From Leucobacter massiliensis (GTDB taxonomy: Bacteria > Actinomycetota > Actinomycetes > Actinomycetales > Microbacteriaceae), in NCBI RefSeq assembly GCF_002982315.1, contig NZ_MWZD01000014.1, forward strand, positions 1 to 64,000: a stretch of 64,000 nucleotides of DNA. Direction: 5' to 3'. The notes under the pieces are model-generated. The model ran no database searches and had not been told where the DNA came from. It was given only the letters and a program-made list of their open reading frames with translations. The translations under genes and the position numbers were made by a program. Shown here in pieces: positions 8,161 through 17,395 of the stretch. Each line of letters begins with the position of its first letter. The first letter of the stretch is position 1.

Positions 8161-9224
8161 TCCCCGACCGTCTCGCCCGCTGGGGGCGCGCGCCCGGCGC
8201 CCTCACGAGCCGCGTGCGGGCCGAACGCCGCGTGCCGCTGATCCAGGTCGTGAAGACCCTCGCGGCGATGATCCTGAGCTGGTTCCTCTGCCTGCTCGTC
8301 TTCCCGGGTCAGCTGCCGATCTTCGGAGCCATCGCCGCCCTGCTCGTCGTGCAGGACAATGTGAACCAGTCGCTCAGCAAGGGGCTGGAGCGCGTGGTCG
8401 GGGTGCTGCTCGGCGTGGGCGTGGCGCTCCTCACCGGCGAGTTCCTGGGCCAGCACTCCTGGCTGTTCATCGCGGCCCTCGTGGCGGGCCTCGCCCTCGG
8501 CTGGCTGCTGAGCATGACCCCCAGCGCCGCGAATCAGATCGTCGTCAGCGCGCTGCTCATGATCGCGCTCGGCGGCCTCGATCTGCAGTACGGCGTCGAG
8601 CGGGTCGTCGAGACGCTGATCGGCGCGCTCATCGGCGTCGGGATCAACGCGCTCGTCGTCGCCCCGGTGCGCACGCTCCCCGTCCACGAGGCGATCATCG
8701 CGCTCGCGGAGGACGCCGCCACCGCGCTGCGCCGCATCGCGGACGCCCTCGACCGGCCGCGCGACGACGACTGGCTGGAGCGCATGCACCGCGAGGCGCG
8801 CGCCCTGCAGGCGGAGCGCGCCCGAGTACACACCCTGCTGCGCGAGGCGCGCGAGAGCCTGCGGCTCAATCCGAGGAGCCGGCGCTTCCGGCAGGGACTG
8901 GCGGCCGACGACGCGCTCTTCCAGCGCCTGCAGCCCATCGTCACCCAGATCGGCGGCATGTCCCGCGCGGTCTACGACCTCTACGAGCCGGACCTGGTCA
9001 CCGACCCCTCCGTGATCGGCATGGTCGAGGAGCTGCGACGGGCCGCGCACGATCTCGAGCGTCTCGTCCGTCCCGCGCTGCCGGGCTCGGAGCCGCCCGA
9101 ACCGCCCGCGCTCACCGCGCCCTACACGATCCCGCAGCCCCACCCCGAGCACTGGGTGCTCATCGGCTCGCTCATGGAGGATCTGCGCCGGGTGCGGGGA
9201 CGGATCACCGGGGAACTCGACTGA
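8157..9224 (+). CDS. FUSC/aromatic acid exporter-like membrane protein
   Basis: The 355-residue protein starts with GTG inside the App1 stop (GTGA overlap). About six transmembrane segments fill residues 20-165, including MILSWFLCLLVFPG and an inner Gly-rich pair of helices. A hydrophilic, helix-forming tail of about 180 residues follows, probably cytosolic and coiled. This layout fits half-size FUSC/ArAE (YqjA-like) proteins, some of which export aromatic acids. The substrate here is unknown. Coupling to an App1-like phosphatase could hint at membrane lipid work, but that is inference. Confidence 0.75.
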   Translation: MIPDRLARWGRAPGALTSRVRAERRVPLIQVVKTLAAMILSWFLCLLVFPGQLPIFGAIAALLVVQDNVNQSLSKGLERVVGVLLGVGVALLTGEFLGQHSWLFIAALVAGLALGWLLSMTPSAANQIVVSALLMIALGGLDLQYGVERVVETLIGALIGVGINALVVAPVRTLPVHEAIIALAEDAATALRRIADALDRPRDDDWLERMHREARALQAERARVHTLLREARESLRLNPRSRRFRQGLAADDALFQRLQPIVTQIGGMSRAVYDLYEPDLVTDPSVIGMVEELRRAAHDLERLVRPALPGSEPPEPPALTAPYTIPQPHPEHWVLIGSLMEDLRRVRGRITGELD

Positions 9225-9231
9225 AGGCGGA

Positions 9232-9266
9232 CGGGGGCGGGACCGGCCACGCCGATCCCGCCCCCG
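9232..9266. terminator. Bidirectional terminator hairpin between FUSC and yceI
   Basis: CGGGGGCGGGA (9232-9242) is perfectly complementary to 9256-9266 across a 13-nt loop. It lies between two convergent genes, directly after the FUSC stop. There is no T-run, as is common in GC-rich actinobacteria. Confidence 0.7.
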
Positions 9267-9299
9267 CCGCCCCGCTCGCGCGGGATACCGCAGCAGACC

Positions 9300-9857
9300 C
9301 TACTGCTGGAGTCCGGCCTGGATGTCGAGCGTGATGGTGACGTCGGAGCCGAGGAGCAGGCCACCCTTCTCCAGGGGAGCGTTCCAGGTGAGGCCGAAGT
9401 CCTCGCGCTTGACCACGGTGGTGGCGGTGAAGCCGGCCTTGTAGTTGCCGTAGGCGTCCTCGCCGAAGCCGCCGAACTCGAAGTCGAAGGTGACGGGCTT
9501 CGTCACGCCGCGCATGGTGAGCTCGCCGTCGACCTTGAACTCGCCGTTCTCCTCGCGCACGCCGGTGGACGTGAAGACGATCTGCGGGTGCTCCTCCGCG
9601 GCGAAGAAGTCGCCGGTGCGGAGGTGGCCGTCGCGGTCTGCCTGGTTGGTGTTGATGGAGGCGACCTCGGCGGTGGCATGGACGGTCGAGTCGAGCGGGT
9701 TCTCGGCCGTGACGAAGGTGGCGTCGAACTGCTCGAACTTGCCCTTCACCTTGCTGATCGCGAGGTGGCGCACGGAGAAGCCGACCTCGGAGTGCGCGGC
9801 GTCGACCTTCCAGGTGCCGACGCGGTAACCGGGGATCTGGTCTGCGGTGATGGTCAT
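9300..9857 (-). CDS. YceI family polyisoprenoid-binding-like protein
   Basis: YceI proteins form a lipocalin-like beta barrel that binds polyisoprenoid chains. The 185 residues carry the family pattern: WKVDAAHSEVGFSVRHL at the start, the GDFF ... HPQIVFTS strand pair, MRGVTKPVTFDFEF and the late VKREDFGLTW. There is no signal peptide, so this is the cytosolic form common in actinobacteria. I chose the ATG at 9857 because AAAGGAA precedes it and homology begins there. The gene stands alone between a terminator and gatD. Confidence 0.92.
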   Translation of the reverse strand: MTITADQIPGYRVGTWKVDAAHSEVGFSVRHLAISKVKGKFEQFDATFVTAENPLDSTVHATAEVASINTNQADRDGHLRTGDFFAAEEHPQIVFTSTGVREENGEFKVDGELTMRGVTKPVTFDFEFGGFGEDAYGNYKAGFTATTVVKREDFGLTWNAPLEKGGLLLGSDVTITLDIQAGLQQ

Positions 9858-9969
9858 GGATGTTCCTTTCGTTGAACCATGGGGTCTGGAGAGGACAACC
9901 GATACATGCAGACGCATATTCCCGCTCCCGGCAGACTTTCTCACGGCCGCCCCCGAGAAGCGTTCAGCG

Positions 9970-10036
9970 GACCGGGGTCGGGATCGGGCGGGAAGCGACT
10001 GCGAGCCGGATCGGGACCGGAACCGGGAACGGGATC
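9970..10036. repeat. Short GGGATCGGG-type low-complexity repeats
   Basis: The gap between yceI and the gatD stop is built from imperfect units such as CGGGATCGGG, CGGATCGGGACCGG and AACGGGATCGGG. The run could form several G-rich structures. Its function is unknown. Confidence 0.4.
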
Positions 10037-10039
10037 GGG

Positions 10040-10816
10040 TCAGCGCGGACGACGCTTGGCGCTCTCCCGCGCGCGCAGCACGGTCTCCCCCGTCTCCGCG
10101 CGCGGCTCGAAGGCCCCGTGGCGGCGGCGCGCCGCCTCGCCGATGAGGAAATCGCTGATGGCCGGGTTCTTGGGCAGCAGCGAGCCATGCAGGTAGCTGC
10201 CGATCACATTGCCGGTGCGCGCCCCCTCGACGCCGTCGCTCGGGTTGTTGCCCGCGCCCTGCAGCACGCGGCCGAGCGGACGGGAGCCGGGCCCGAGCGT
10301 CGTGACGCCGCTGTGGTTCTCGTAGCCGATGATCTCGCCGAACTCGTCCGAGTCGAGCACGATGTTGCCGATCATGCGCTCGCTCCCGCCGCGGGTCTCC
10401 ACGTCGAGCACGCCGATGCCCGCGAGTTCCTCGCCCGTGTGGGTGATGAAACGATGTCCGAAGAGCTGATAGAGACCGCACACCAGCAGCATGGGGGTGC
10501 CATCCTCGGCGAGGGCGCGGATCCCGTCCGCTCGGGCCGCGAGATCCACCGCGACCCGTCCCTGCCCGGAATCCTGCCCGCCGCCGCCGATCACGATGTC
10601 CACGTGCTCGGGCAGCGGATCACCGGGGTTCACCTCGACGACGCGGGGCGCGAATCCGTGGGCACGGGCGCGCCGGGCGAGGGCGAGGACGTTGCCGCGA
10701 TCCCCGTAGATGTTCATGTCCCGCGGGTAGAGCGAGACGATCACCAGCTCTCGCGCAGCTGCGGGATCCGCGGCCGCCTCGGCCACGAGCCGCTCCGTCG
10801 CTTCCAGTTCGCTCAC
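10040..10816 (-). CDS. gatD: GatD-like glutamine amidotransferase for peptidoglycan
   Basis: This is the class I glutaminase subunit that supplies ammonia to MurT for amidation of the glutamate in lipid II. The 258-residue protein has the nucleophile region LLVCGLYQLFG with its Cys, and the late catalytic His in GSYLHGSLLPKNP. The start MNIYGDRGN after SLYPRDM is typical of the family. The GTG start at 10816 overlaps the murT stop by four bases, so the pair is co-translated. A basic tail of about 20 residues ends the protein. Confidence 0.9.
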   Translation of the reverse strand: MSELEATERLVAEAAADPAAARELVIVSLYPRDMNIYGDRGNVLALARRARAHGFAPRVVEVNPGDPLPEHVDIVIGGGGQDSGQGRVAVDLAARADGIRALAEDGTPMLLVCGLYQLFGHRFITHTGEELAGIGVLDVETRGGSERMIGNIVLDSDEFGEIIGYENHSGVTTLGPGSRPLGRVLQGAGNNPSDGVEGARTGNVIGSYLHGSLLPKNPAISDFLIGEAARRRHGAFEPRAETGETVLRARESAKRRPR

Positions 10817-12189
10817 CAGACGTCCTCCACCTCGGTCAGCTCCGCGAGCGCGCGGCGCAGGCCGAGCATTGCGGTGTACGTGCAGTAGATGCGGCGCGGC
10901 CGCACGGCCCCGCCCTCGGGCGCGGTGCGGCGCCGGAAGCCGGCGAGCGCACGGCCGAGGTCTTCCTCGACGTGCCCGACCGGCACCTCGTCGTGCTCGA
11001 GGCGCAGCGCCATGTCCCACGCGCGGGTTCCGCTCACCGTGTCCACGCCGCCCTCGGCGAGCGAGGTGAAGTCGACGTCCCAGAGCCAGGACATGTCCCG
11101 GCCATCGGCGTACTGGTCGTTGATCGCGATCATCACGTCGACACCGCTCGGGTCGAAGGAGGCGAGGCCGAGGCGGAAGCCGGCCGGGTTCTTGACGAGC
11201 ACGAGATCCAGGGGCTGGCCGTCGAGCGTCAGGCGCTCCCCCCGCCCGAAGGCCGGGCGCACCTCCGCCAGCGCGGAGAGCAGACGCTCGGTCGGCGCCT
11301 CGATGCGGAGGCAGTCCGGGCACACCTCCGCCGTCTCGCTGCCGCGGGCGATCATGCGCACGAGCGAGAGCGCCGCGGCCGCGTTGAAGGTGTTGTAGAG
11401 GCCCTCGAGCTTGAGCGCGGTCTCGTACTCGCGTCCGTCGATGCGGAACACCGCGCGGTGGTCCCCCACGGCGACGAGGGTGACATCCGCCTCGCGCGGC
11501 AGCTCTCGCTCCGGAGCGGATCTCTGCAGGGTGGCGGCGTGGAAGTCGTCGTCGCTGGGGAAGGTGGAGAGGAGCTCGTCGGAGAGCCCGAACTCCCGCA
11601 CTTCGAGGGGCGGGTGGGCCTCGGCTGGGAGGTCGGCCGCCCGCTCGCGGGTGCGCTCCCCGATGGCCGCGACGAGCCGGTCCTCCCGGTTCACCACCAC
11701 CCCCTCGGTGGTCGCGTCCGCAATGCGCTGGAGCAGGCGAGCGGTCGTGTCGATCTCCCCGAAGCGGTCGAGCTGGTCCCGCAGCACGTTGAGGAGGAGG
11801 GTGTGCCGCGGGGGGACACGGTCGATGAAGTACATGGCGTGAGCCTCGTCGAGCTCCAGCACGGCGACGTCCGCGTCGAGGCGGCCGCGCAGCGAGCACT
11901 CCTGCACGATCGCGGCGACGATCCCGCGCGAGAAATTCGATCCGGTGCGATTCGTGAAGACCTTGACGCCCAGCTGCTCCAGGATCTCGACGATCATCTT
12001 CGTGGTCGTCGTCTTCCCGTTCGTGCCGCTCACCACGACGACGCCGAGCGGAAGACCGCCGAGCGCGCGGGCCATGAAGCCGGGGTCGACCTTCTCGACG
12101 ACGAGGCCGGGGAGCGCGGATCCGCCGCCCCGCAACCGGGCGACCGCCCGCACCGCTTTGCCGAGGAGGGCGGAGAGCACATCACGCAT
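10813..12189 (-). CDS. murT: MurT-like Mur ligase (lipid II isoglutaminyl synthase subunit)
   Basis: This is the ATP-dependent ligase half of the MurT/GatD complex, acting on the cytosolic face on lipid II. The ATP site GTNGKTTTTKM is near residue 55. LELDEAH and the Mur-ligase C-terminal domain follow, with YADGRDMSWLWDVDF, the MurT hallmark. The start codon follows TAGGCT by seven bases, so the transcript looks leaderless. One oddity: the four-cysteine zinc ribbon known from staphylococcal and streptococcal MurT, expected between about residues 200 and 255, is not there. The only Cys pair is CPDC near residue 297. Confidence 0.88.
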   Translation of the reverse strand: MRDVLSALLGKAVRAVARLRGGGSALPGLVVEKVDPGFMARALGGLPLGVVVVSGTNGKTTTTKMIVEILEQLGVKVFTNRTGSNFSRGIVAAIVQECSLRGRLDADVAVLELDEAHAMYFIDRVPPRHTLLLNVLRDQLDRFGEIDTTARLLQRIADATTEGVVVNREDRLVAAIGERTRERAADLPAEAHPPLEVREFGLSDELLSTFPSDDDFHAATLQRSAPERELPREADVTLVAVGDHRAVFRIDGREYETALKLEGLYNTFNAAAALSLVRMIARGSETAEVCPDCLRIEAPTERLLSALAEVRPAFGRGERLTLDGQPLDLVLVKNPAGFRLGLASFDPSGVDVMIAINDQYADGRDMSWLWDVDFTSLAEGGVDTVSGTRAWDMALRLEHDEVPVGHVEEDLGRALAGFRRRTAPEGGAVRPRRIYCTYTAMLGLRRALAELTEVEDVW

Positions 12190-12196
12190 GCCTCCC

Positions 12197-12202
12197 AGCC
12201 TA
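12197..12202 (-). promoter_or_regulatory. -10 box of leaderless murT-gatD transcript
   Basis: On minus, TAGGCT lies seven bases before the murT ATG at 12189. The GGGAGG between them is too close to the start to work as a ribosome site. Confidence 0.55.
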
Positions 12203-12244
12203 CCGTCGGCGGCGGCCCGCGGGCGGCGTGCTCCCGGCCGCGGC

Positions 12245-13090
12245 TCAGTCCGCCGCGTGCCTCCCGCGCGCCTCTCCGCGCAGTTCGCGCGGCAGCAGCT
12301 CCGGCCGCACGCGCCGCGTGCGCTCGATGCGCTGCTCCCGGCGCCACGCCTCCACGGCTGCGTGGTCGCCGCTGAGGAGCACCGGGGGCACGGACCGCCC
12401 CCGCCACTCGGCCGGCTTGGTGTAGCTCGGGTACTCGAGCAGCCCCTCCGCCTCGTGGGACTCCTCGACGAGGCTCTCGGGGTTGCCCACGACGCCCGGC
12501 ACGAGTCGCGCGATCGCCTCGATCATGGCGATCGCCGCGACCTCACCGCCGTTGAGGACGTAGTCGCCGATGCTCACCAGCCGCACGCGGCCGCGCTCGG
12601 CGTACTCGTCGAACACGCGCTGGTCGATGCCCTCGTAGCGGCCGCAGCCGAACACCAGGTGCCGTTCGCCCGCGAGCTCCCGCGCCATCCGCTGGTCGAA
12701 GACCTCGCCCGCGGGCGAGGGGAAGACGATCAGCGGTTCCTCGGGCGAGGGCGTCTCCGCCTGCTCTGCCGCCTGCTCCGCCCGCTCCCCCGCCTGCGGC
12801 GTGCCACCCGGCACCGCCGAGCCTGCTTCCCCTCCGCCGCCCGCGCCGGCGGCCGAGGCCGCCTCGGAGAGGATCCCGTCGAGGACCTCGCCCCACGGTT
12901 CCGGCTTCATCACCATGCCGGCGCCGCCGCCGGCCGGAGTGTCGTCGACGGTGCGGTGGCGGTCGTGGGCGGCATCGCGCAGATCGTGCACGCGCACGTC
13001 GATGAGTCCCTTGCGCTTCGCCCGTCCCATGAGCGAGAGCTCCAGCACATCGAAGTAGCCGGGGAAGATCGAGACGAGGTCGATCCTCAC
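12245..13090 (-). CDS. trmD: tRNA (guanine-37-N1)-methyltransferase
   Basis: TrmD methylates G37 of tRNAs that read CNN codons and prevents +1 frameshifting. The start [14 protein letters not shown], the knot motifs [15 protein letters not shown] and [12 protein letters not shown]-like [15 protein letters not shown], and the C-terminal domain are all present. Residues about 73-112 are an Ala/Gly/Glu/Pro-rich insertion that lengthens the usual 230-250 residues to 281; it falls in a loop before the [11 protein letters not shown] segment. The GTG start overlaps the rimM stop by four bases. Confidence 0.95.
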   Translation of the reverse strand: MRIDLVSIFPGYFDVLELSLMGRAKRKGLIDVRVHDLRDAAHDRHRTVDDTPAGGGAGMVMKPEPWGEVLDGILSEAASAAGAGGGGEAGSAVPGGTPQAGERAEQAAEQAETPSPEEPLIVFPSPAGEVFDQRMARELAGERHLVFGCGRYEGIDQRVFDEYAERGRVRLVSIGDYVLNGGEVAAIAMIEAIARLVPGVVGNPESLVEESHEAEGLLEYPSYTKPAEWRGRSVPPVLLSGDHAAVEAWRREQRIERTRRVRPELLPRELRGEARGRHAAD

Positions 13091-13740
13091 GGGCGAGACC
13101 CTCCTGCGTCGCCGGAGCTTCCGGATTCACCGGTCTCTCCGGGGCCCCCGGCCTCACCCTCAGCGACGTCGATCTCCTCGAAGAGGCCCGCCGGCGGAGT
13201 CACCCGCACCACGCCGGCCTCGACGTCCACGCTCGGGACGATGGCTTCGACGAAGGGCACGAGCACGGTGCCGCCGGGCGTGTTCACCGCGAGCAGATCC
13301 TGCGCGGGCATGTGCTGCACCTCGGTGACGGTGCCGAGCACCACGCCATCGCGTTCGACGCGCATGCCCACGAGCTGGTGGTCGTACCAGGCGTTCTCCT
13401 CCGCGCCGGCGGCTACGGCTTCCTCGTCGATCCAGAGGATGGCGCGCACGATGCTCTCCGCTGCCGTGCGGTCGGGCACCTCCGCGAAGAAGCCGACCGG
13501 GGCGTCGTTGAACCAGCGCAGCTCGCGCATCGTGATGGTGCGACCGAACCAGGGCGAGTCCTCGGGGACCTGGAGCTGGAACTCGGCTCCCGGGACGAAG
13601 CGCAGCTCGGGATTGTCGGTGAAGAGCTCGAGCTTGATGCCGCCTTTCAGGCCGTGCGGCTTGGTGAGCCGCCCGACGCGCAAACTCCCCGCCCCGCGAG
13701 CGGGACGGGGAGCTCGCGGACGCTCGCGCGCCTCGGCCAT
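13087..13740 (-). CDS. rimM: Ribosome maturation factor RimM
   Basis: RimM assists 16S rRNA processing and 30S assembly and binds ribosomal protein S19. The 217 residues begin with a basic Arg/Pro/Ala extension, then [23 protein letters not shown], the family N-terminus (split here for length: [15 protein letters not shown]), and the PRC-barrel part with [17 protein letters not shown]. The C-terminus is an acidic Gly/Glu/Ser tail. Its ATG overlaps the stop of the KH gene by one base. It sits in the rpsP-khpA-rimM-trmD operon. Confidence 0.94.
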   Translation of the reverse strand: MAEARERPRAPRPARGAGSLRVGRLTKPHGLKGGIKLELFTDNPELRFVPGAEFQLQVPEDSPWFGRTITMRELRWFNDAPVGFFAEVPDRTAAESIVRAILWIDEEAVAAGAEENAWYDHQLVGMRVERDGVVLGTVTEVQHMPAQDLLAVNTPGGTVLVPFVEAIVPSVDVEAGVVRVTPPAGLFEEIDVAEGEAGGPGETGESGSSGDAGGSRP

Positions 13741-14006
13741 CAGGCGTCGCCCTCCGGTTCGCCGTCCGTGTCGACGACGTCCACGCGCACCCGGCCGTTC
13801 TCCGCGAGGCTCGAGACGAGGGTGCGCAGCGACGAGGCCGTGCGCCCGCCGCGGCCGATCACCCGGCCGAGGTCGCTCGGGTGCACGCGCACCTCGAGCA
13901 CCTCTCCGCGCGGGGTGTCGCGCACATCGACGCGCACCCGCTCGGGGTGGTCGACGATGCCGCGAACCAGGTGGTCGAGCGCATCGGCCAGCGCGTGCCC
14001 GGCCAA
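13740..14006 (-). CDS. khpA: KH-domain RNA-binding protein (KhpA/YlqC type)
   Basis: This is a small one-domain KH protein, 88 residues, that binds RNA and usually works with KhpB (Jag/EloR). The KH GXXG loop is visible as IGRGGRTASSLR, and the N-terminus ALADALDHLVRGIVDHPERV is typical. The best start is TTG at 14006, six bases after the rpsP stop. No ATG or GTG in frame gives the conserved start. Its place between rpsP and rimM is the standard context. Confidence 0.88.
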   Translation of the reverse strand: MAGHALADALDHLVRGIVDHPERVRVDVRDTPRGEVLEVRVHPSDLGRVIGRGGRTASSLRTLVSSLAENGRVRVDVVDTDGEPEGDA

Positions 14007-14011
14007 GAGGG

Positions 14012-14425
14012 TCAGTCCTCGCTCGTCTCGGCGGCGGCGTCCTCGGACGATGCCTCCGCAGCGGGAGCCGGCTTCTCGGCCTTGGGCCGCAGCACGGTCT
14101 TCTTGGAGGCGTCGGCCTCGAAGACGGGCTTCGGCTCGACGGGCTTCACCTGCGACTCGGTGCTGCCCTCGCCGCTGAACTTGCCCCAGTCGCCGGTCAG
14201 CTTGAGGATCGCGGCGACCTGCTCGGTCGGCTGCGCCCCGACGCTCAGCCAGTACTGGGCGCGATCGGAGTCGACCTCGATGAGCGAGGGGTTCTCGGTC
14301 GGGTGGTACTTCCCGATCTCCTCGATCACGCGGCCGTCGCGCTTGGTGCGCGAGTCGGCGACGACGATGCGGTAGTAGGGCGCGCGGATCTTGCCGAGGC
14401 GCTTGAGGCGGATCTTGACAGCCAT
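14012..14425 (-). CDS. rpsP: 30S ribosomal protein S16
   Basis: This is a structural protein of the small ribosomal subunit. It starts [20 protein letters not shown], followed by [10 protein letters not shown], both diagnostic. After the S16 fold (about residues 1-85) comes an Ala/Glu/Pro-rich tail of about 50 residues ending in an acidic stretch, an extension common in actinobacteria. The ATG has AAGGAG eight bases upstream. It is the first gene of rpsP-khpA-rimM-trmD. The 168-nt gap to ffh holds no gene. Confidence 0.96.
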   Translation of the reverse strand: MAVKIRLKRLGKIRAPYYRIVVADSRTKRDGRVIEEIGKYHPTENPSLIEVDSDRAQYWLSVGAQPTEQVAAILKLTGDWGKFSGEGSTESQVKPVEPKPVFEADASKKTVLRPKAEKPAPAAEASSEDAAAETSED

Positions 14426-14593
14426 GAGTGACTCCTTGAGTGATGTGTGACGCCGTACCCGCTACGGGCCGGAAGCCGAGACGCGCCGGTGCGCGAACTC
14501 GTCAATCCTGCCACACCGGCGCGTGAAAATCAATTTTTGTCAGGATCAGGGATTTTGCGAGCAAAGCGACCCTTGGAGCACCCGGGCCGAAGG

Positions 14594-16156
14594 CTAGCGC
14601 AGCCCCTTGCCCAGCATCTGCTGCAGCTTCGCCAGCTCCTCCTCGCTCGGCTGGGCCTTCCCGCCCGCGCCGAGGCCGAAGCCCGATCCGCCGGCCTGCG
14701 CAGGCCGCGCCACGGCGCCCGCGGCCTCCTGCGCCCGCTTGGCCGGGTTGCCCGAGCGCTTCGCACCCTTGCCCTTGCCCTGCGGCTTCTTCTTGCCGCC
14801 GTGCCCGCCCATCCCCGGCATCGGTCCCATGCCCGGGATCTGCGGCACGCCCCCGCGGGCCACGGTCTTCATCATCTTGGCGGCCTGCTCGAAGCGCTGC
14901 ACCAGCTGATTCACATCGGTGACCGTCACCCCCGAGCCCTTGGCGATGCGCAGGCGGCGGGAGCCGTTGAGGATCTTCGGGTTCTGCCGCTCCTCGCGGG
15001 TCATCGACTGGATGATGGCTTCGGTGCGCACGATCTCGCGCTCGTCGAAGCTGTCCAGCTGCTCCTTCATCTTGCCCATGCCCGGCAGCATGCCCATCAT
15101 CTTCTTGATGGACCCGGCCTTGCGCAGCTGCTGCATCTGGCCGAGGAAGTCGTCGAGGGTGAAGGCGTCCGAGGCGATCTTCTCGGCGACCTTGCGCGCC
15201 TCCTCCTCGTCGAAGGCCTGCTGGGCCTGCTCGATGAGGGTGAGGATGTCGCCGAGGTCGAGGATCCGGCTCGCCATGCGGTCCGGGTGGAAGGGCTCGA
15301 AGTCGCCGAGGCCCTCGCCGGTGGAGGCGAACAGGATCGGGCGGCCGGTGACGCTGCGGATCGACAGCGCGGCGCCGCCGCGCGCGTCGCCGTCGAGCTT
15401 GGTGAGCACGACGCCCGTGAAGTCTACGCCCTCCTGGAACGCCTGCGCGGTGGCGACGGCGTCCTGTCCGATCATGGCGTCGATGACGAAGAGCACCTCG
15501 TCGGGATCGGTGGCCTTCCGGATGTCGGAGGCCTGCTGCATGAGCTCGGCGTCGACGCCGAGGCGACCCGCCGTGTCGATGATGACGAAGTCGTGCTGGG
15601 TGCGGCGGGCCTCCGCGACGCCGTCCTTCGCGACCCGCACCGGATCGCCCACGCCGTTGCCGGGCTCGGGCGCGTAGATGTCGACGCCTGCCTGCTCGGC
15701 GACCACGCCGAGCTGGGTCACGGCGTTGGGGCGCTGCAGATCGCAGGCGACGAGCAGCGGGGTGTGACCCTGGTCGCGCAGCCACTTCGCGAGCTTGCCC
15801 GCGAGCGTCGTCTTTCCCGCGCCCTGCAGGCCAGCGAGCATGATGATGGTCGGCGGGTTCTTCGCGAACTGCAGGCGGCGCTGCTCCCCGCCGAGGATCC
15901 CCACCAGCTCCTCGTTGACGATCTGCACGACCTGCTGCGCCGGGTTCAGCGCCTGGTTCACCTCGTCGCCGAGGGCGCGCTCGCGGACCGTGGCGGTGAA
16001 GGCCTTGACCACGTCGAGGGCGACGTCGGCCTCCAGCAGCGCGCGCCGGATCTCGCGAACCGTGCCGTCGACGTCAGCGGCCGAAAGCTTGCCCTTCGAG
16101 CGGAGGTTCTTGAAGGTCTCGGTCAGCCGAGCAGACAGGTTTCCGAAAGTAGCCAT
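14594..16156 (-). CDS. ffh: Signal recognition particle protein Ffh (SRP54)
   Basis: This is the GTPase that binds signal sequences and 4.5S RNA and delivers ribosomes to FtsY. The N domain is followed by the G domain with GLQGAGKTTLAGKLAKWL, DTAGR and TKLDGDARGG. The methionine-rich M domain contains MLPGMGKMKEQL and a Gly/Met-rich segment, then a Lys/Gly-rich tail. It is 520 residues, normal. The ATG follows TAGACT (16166-16171) by nine bases, so the leader is very short or absent. It lies directly downstream of ftsY in the same direction. Confidence 0.96.
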   Translation of the reverse strand: MATFGNLSARLTETFKNLRSKGKLSAADVDGTVREIRRALLEADVALDVVKAFTATVRERALGDEVNQALNPAQQVVQIVNEELVGILGGEQRRLQFAKNPPTIIMLAGLQGAGKTTLAGKLAKWLRDQGHTPLLVACDLQRPNAVTQLGVVAEQAGVDIYAPEPGNGVGDPVRVAKDGVAEARRTQHDFVIIDTAGRLGVDAELMQQASDIRKATDPDEVLFVIDAMIGQDAVATAQAFQEGVDFTGVVLTKLDGDARGGAALSIRSVTGRPILFASTGEGLGDFEPFHPDRMASRILDLGDILTLIEQAQQAFDEEEARKVAEKIASDAFTLDDFLGQMQQLRKAGSIKKMMGMLPGMGKMKEQLDSFDEREIVRTEAIIQSMTREERQNPKILNGSRRLRIAKGSGVTVTDVNQLVQRFEQAAKMMKTVARGGVPQIPGMGPMPGMGGHGGKKKPQGKGKGAKRSGNPAKRAQEAAGAVARPAQAGGSGFGLGAGGKAQPSEEELAKLQQMLGKGLR

Positions 16157-16222
16157 AGCCCGGCCAGTCTACCCGCTCCGCGCCCGCTCCCGCCGACGGG
16201 GAGCCGCGTCGCCGGACCGCCC

Positions 16223-17098
16223 TCAGCCGACGAGCTGAGCGGCGAAGACGTGCGGCGTGAATCCGGTGAGATCACCGATCCCCTCGCCCTGTCCGACGAG
16301 CTTGATCGGCAGGCCGGTCTTCTCCTGCACCGAGAGCACGAAGCCGCCCTTCGCGGAGCCGTCGAGCTTGGTGAGCACGAGCCCCGTGACGCCGGCGTGC
16401 TCGATGAAGGCCTCGGCCTGCGCAAGGCCATTCTGGCCCGTGGTCGCATCGAGGACGAGCAGCACCTCGGCCACCGGGACCTGCTTCTCGATCACGCGGC
16501 GCACCTTGCTGAGCTCGTCCATCAGCCCGCCCTTCGTCTGGAGCCGGCCCGCGGTGTCGATGATCGCGACGTCGTAGCCCTCAGACCTGGCCCGCTCCAC
16601 GGTCTGGAAGGCGACCGAGGCAGGATCCTGGCCCTGCTGCTGCGGCTTCACGATGTCGACGCCGGCGCGCTCCGCCCAGGTGCCGAGTTGCTCGACCGCG
16701 GCGGCGCGGAAGGTGTCTGCGGCGCCCACGAGGATGCGCTTGTCGAAGGCGGTGAGGTAGTTGGCGAACTTGCCGATGGTGGTCGTCTTGCCCACGCCGT
16801 TCACGCCGACCACCAGGATCACCGCGGGTCGCTCGGAGAGGCGGAGCGTCGGATCGTAGGCGGCGAGGCGCTCCTCGATCGCGTCGCGCAGCATGCCGCG
16901 CATCTCCTTCACCTCGGTGACGCGGTGGCGCTCCACATCCGCGCGGAGGCGGCCCAGGATCGACTCCGTGACGTCCGGCCCGAAGTCCGCGGTGATGAGC
17001 GCCGTCTCCAGTTCGTCCCAGGTGTCCTCGGTGATGAGCTCGGGACCGCTGAAGATGCTTCGGAACGCTTTCGAGAAAGACCAGGATCGCTCAGCCAT
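16223..17098 (-). CDS. ftsY: Signal recognition particle receptor FtsY
   Basis: This is the membrane-associated GTPase receptor for SRP. NG-domain motifs are GVNGVGKTTTIGKFANYL, DTAGRLQTKGGLMDEL and TKLDGSAKGG. The frame stays open far upstream, but the first 73 codons there look like non-coding sequence. I start at the ATG at 17098 because SRP-receptor homology begins with WSFSKAFRSIF and TAGGAT lies seven bases upstream (leaderless). That gives 291 residues, the short actinobacterial form without a long acidic A domain. Confidence 0.94.
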   Translation of the reverse strand: MAERSWSFSKAFRSIFSGPELITEDTWDELETALITADFGPDVTESILGRLRADVERHRVTEVKEMRGMLRDAIEERLAAYDPTLRLSERPAVILVVGVNGVGKTTTIGKFANYLTAFDKRILVGAADTFRAAAVEQLGTWAERAGVDIVKPQQQGQDPASVAFQTVERARSEGYDVAIIDTAGRLQTKGGLMDELSKVRRVIEKQVPVAEVLLVLDATTGQNGLAQAEAFIEHAGVTGLVLTKLDGSAKGGFVLSVQEKTGLPIKLVGQGEGIGDLTGFTPHVFAAQLVG

Positions 17099-17395
17099 GC
17101 TCACGATCCTAGCCGTGCCGCGGGGCGCACCCCTCGCGAGCACCGTCGGCCTCGGCGGACCGCGGAGCGCGCCAGGAGGCGGCGCACTGCCTCCGGCCGC
17201 CGCGGATCCGGCCCCGGTTTCTCGGGCTCCTCCAACGCGGCAGGCCGCCTCCCCGTCCCGCATGTCTCGGATCGACAACGATGCCGGGCCGCCCCGCGCT
17301 CGGTTACGCGCCGTCACACGATGCGGGTATATTTGGGCGACACCTTGTGCGAAGGGACGCTCCGCGCCCCACGTTCATTGACCAACGGAGGTCCG
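17099..17395 (+). promoter_or_regulatory. ftsY/livH divergent intergenic region
   Basis: The minus-strand ftsY -10 (17106-17111) is at the left edge. On plus, TATATT near 17328-17333 is the most AT-rich spot and a likely -10 for the liv operon, with no good -35. A GGAGG ribosome site at 17388-17392 precedes the livH ATG at 17396. No riboswitch or leader peptide was recognised. Confidence 0.4.

Noticed and set aside
14426-14593. 4.5S SRP RNA gene next to ffh
   Set aside because: The gap shows no GGAAGCA-type conserved SRP RNA apical motif.
14447-17395. Upstream extension of the livH frame over ffh and ftsY
   Set aside because: It is antisense to ffh and ftsY; the ATG at 17396 has a ribosome site and begins a proper signal sequence.
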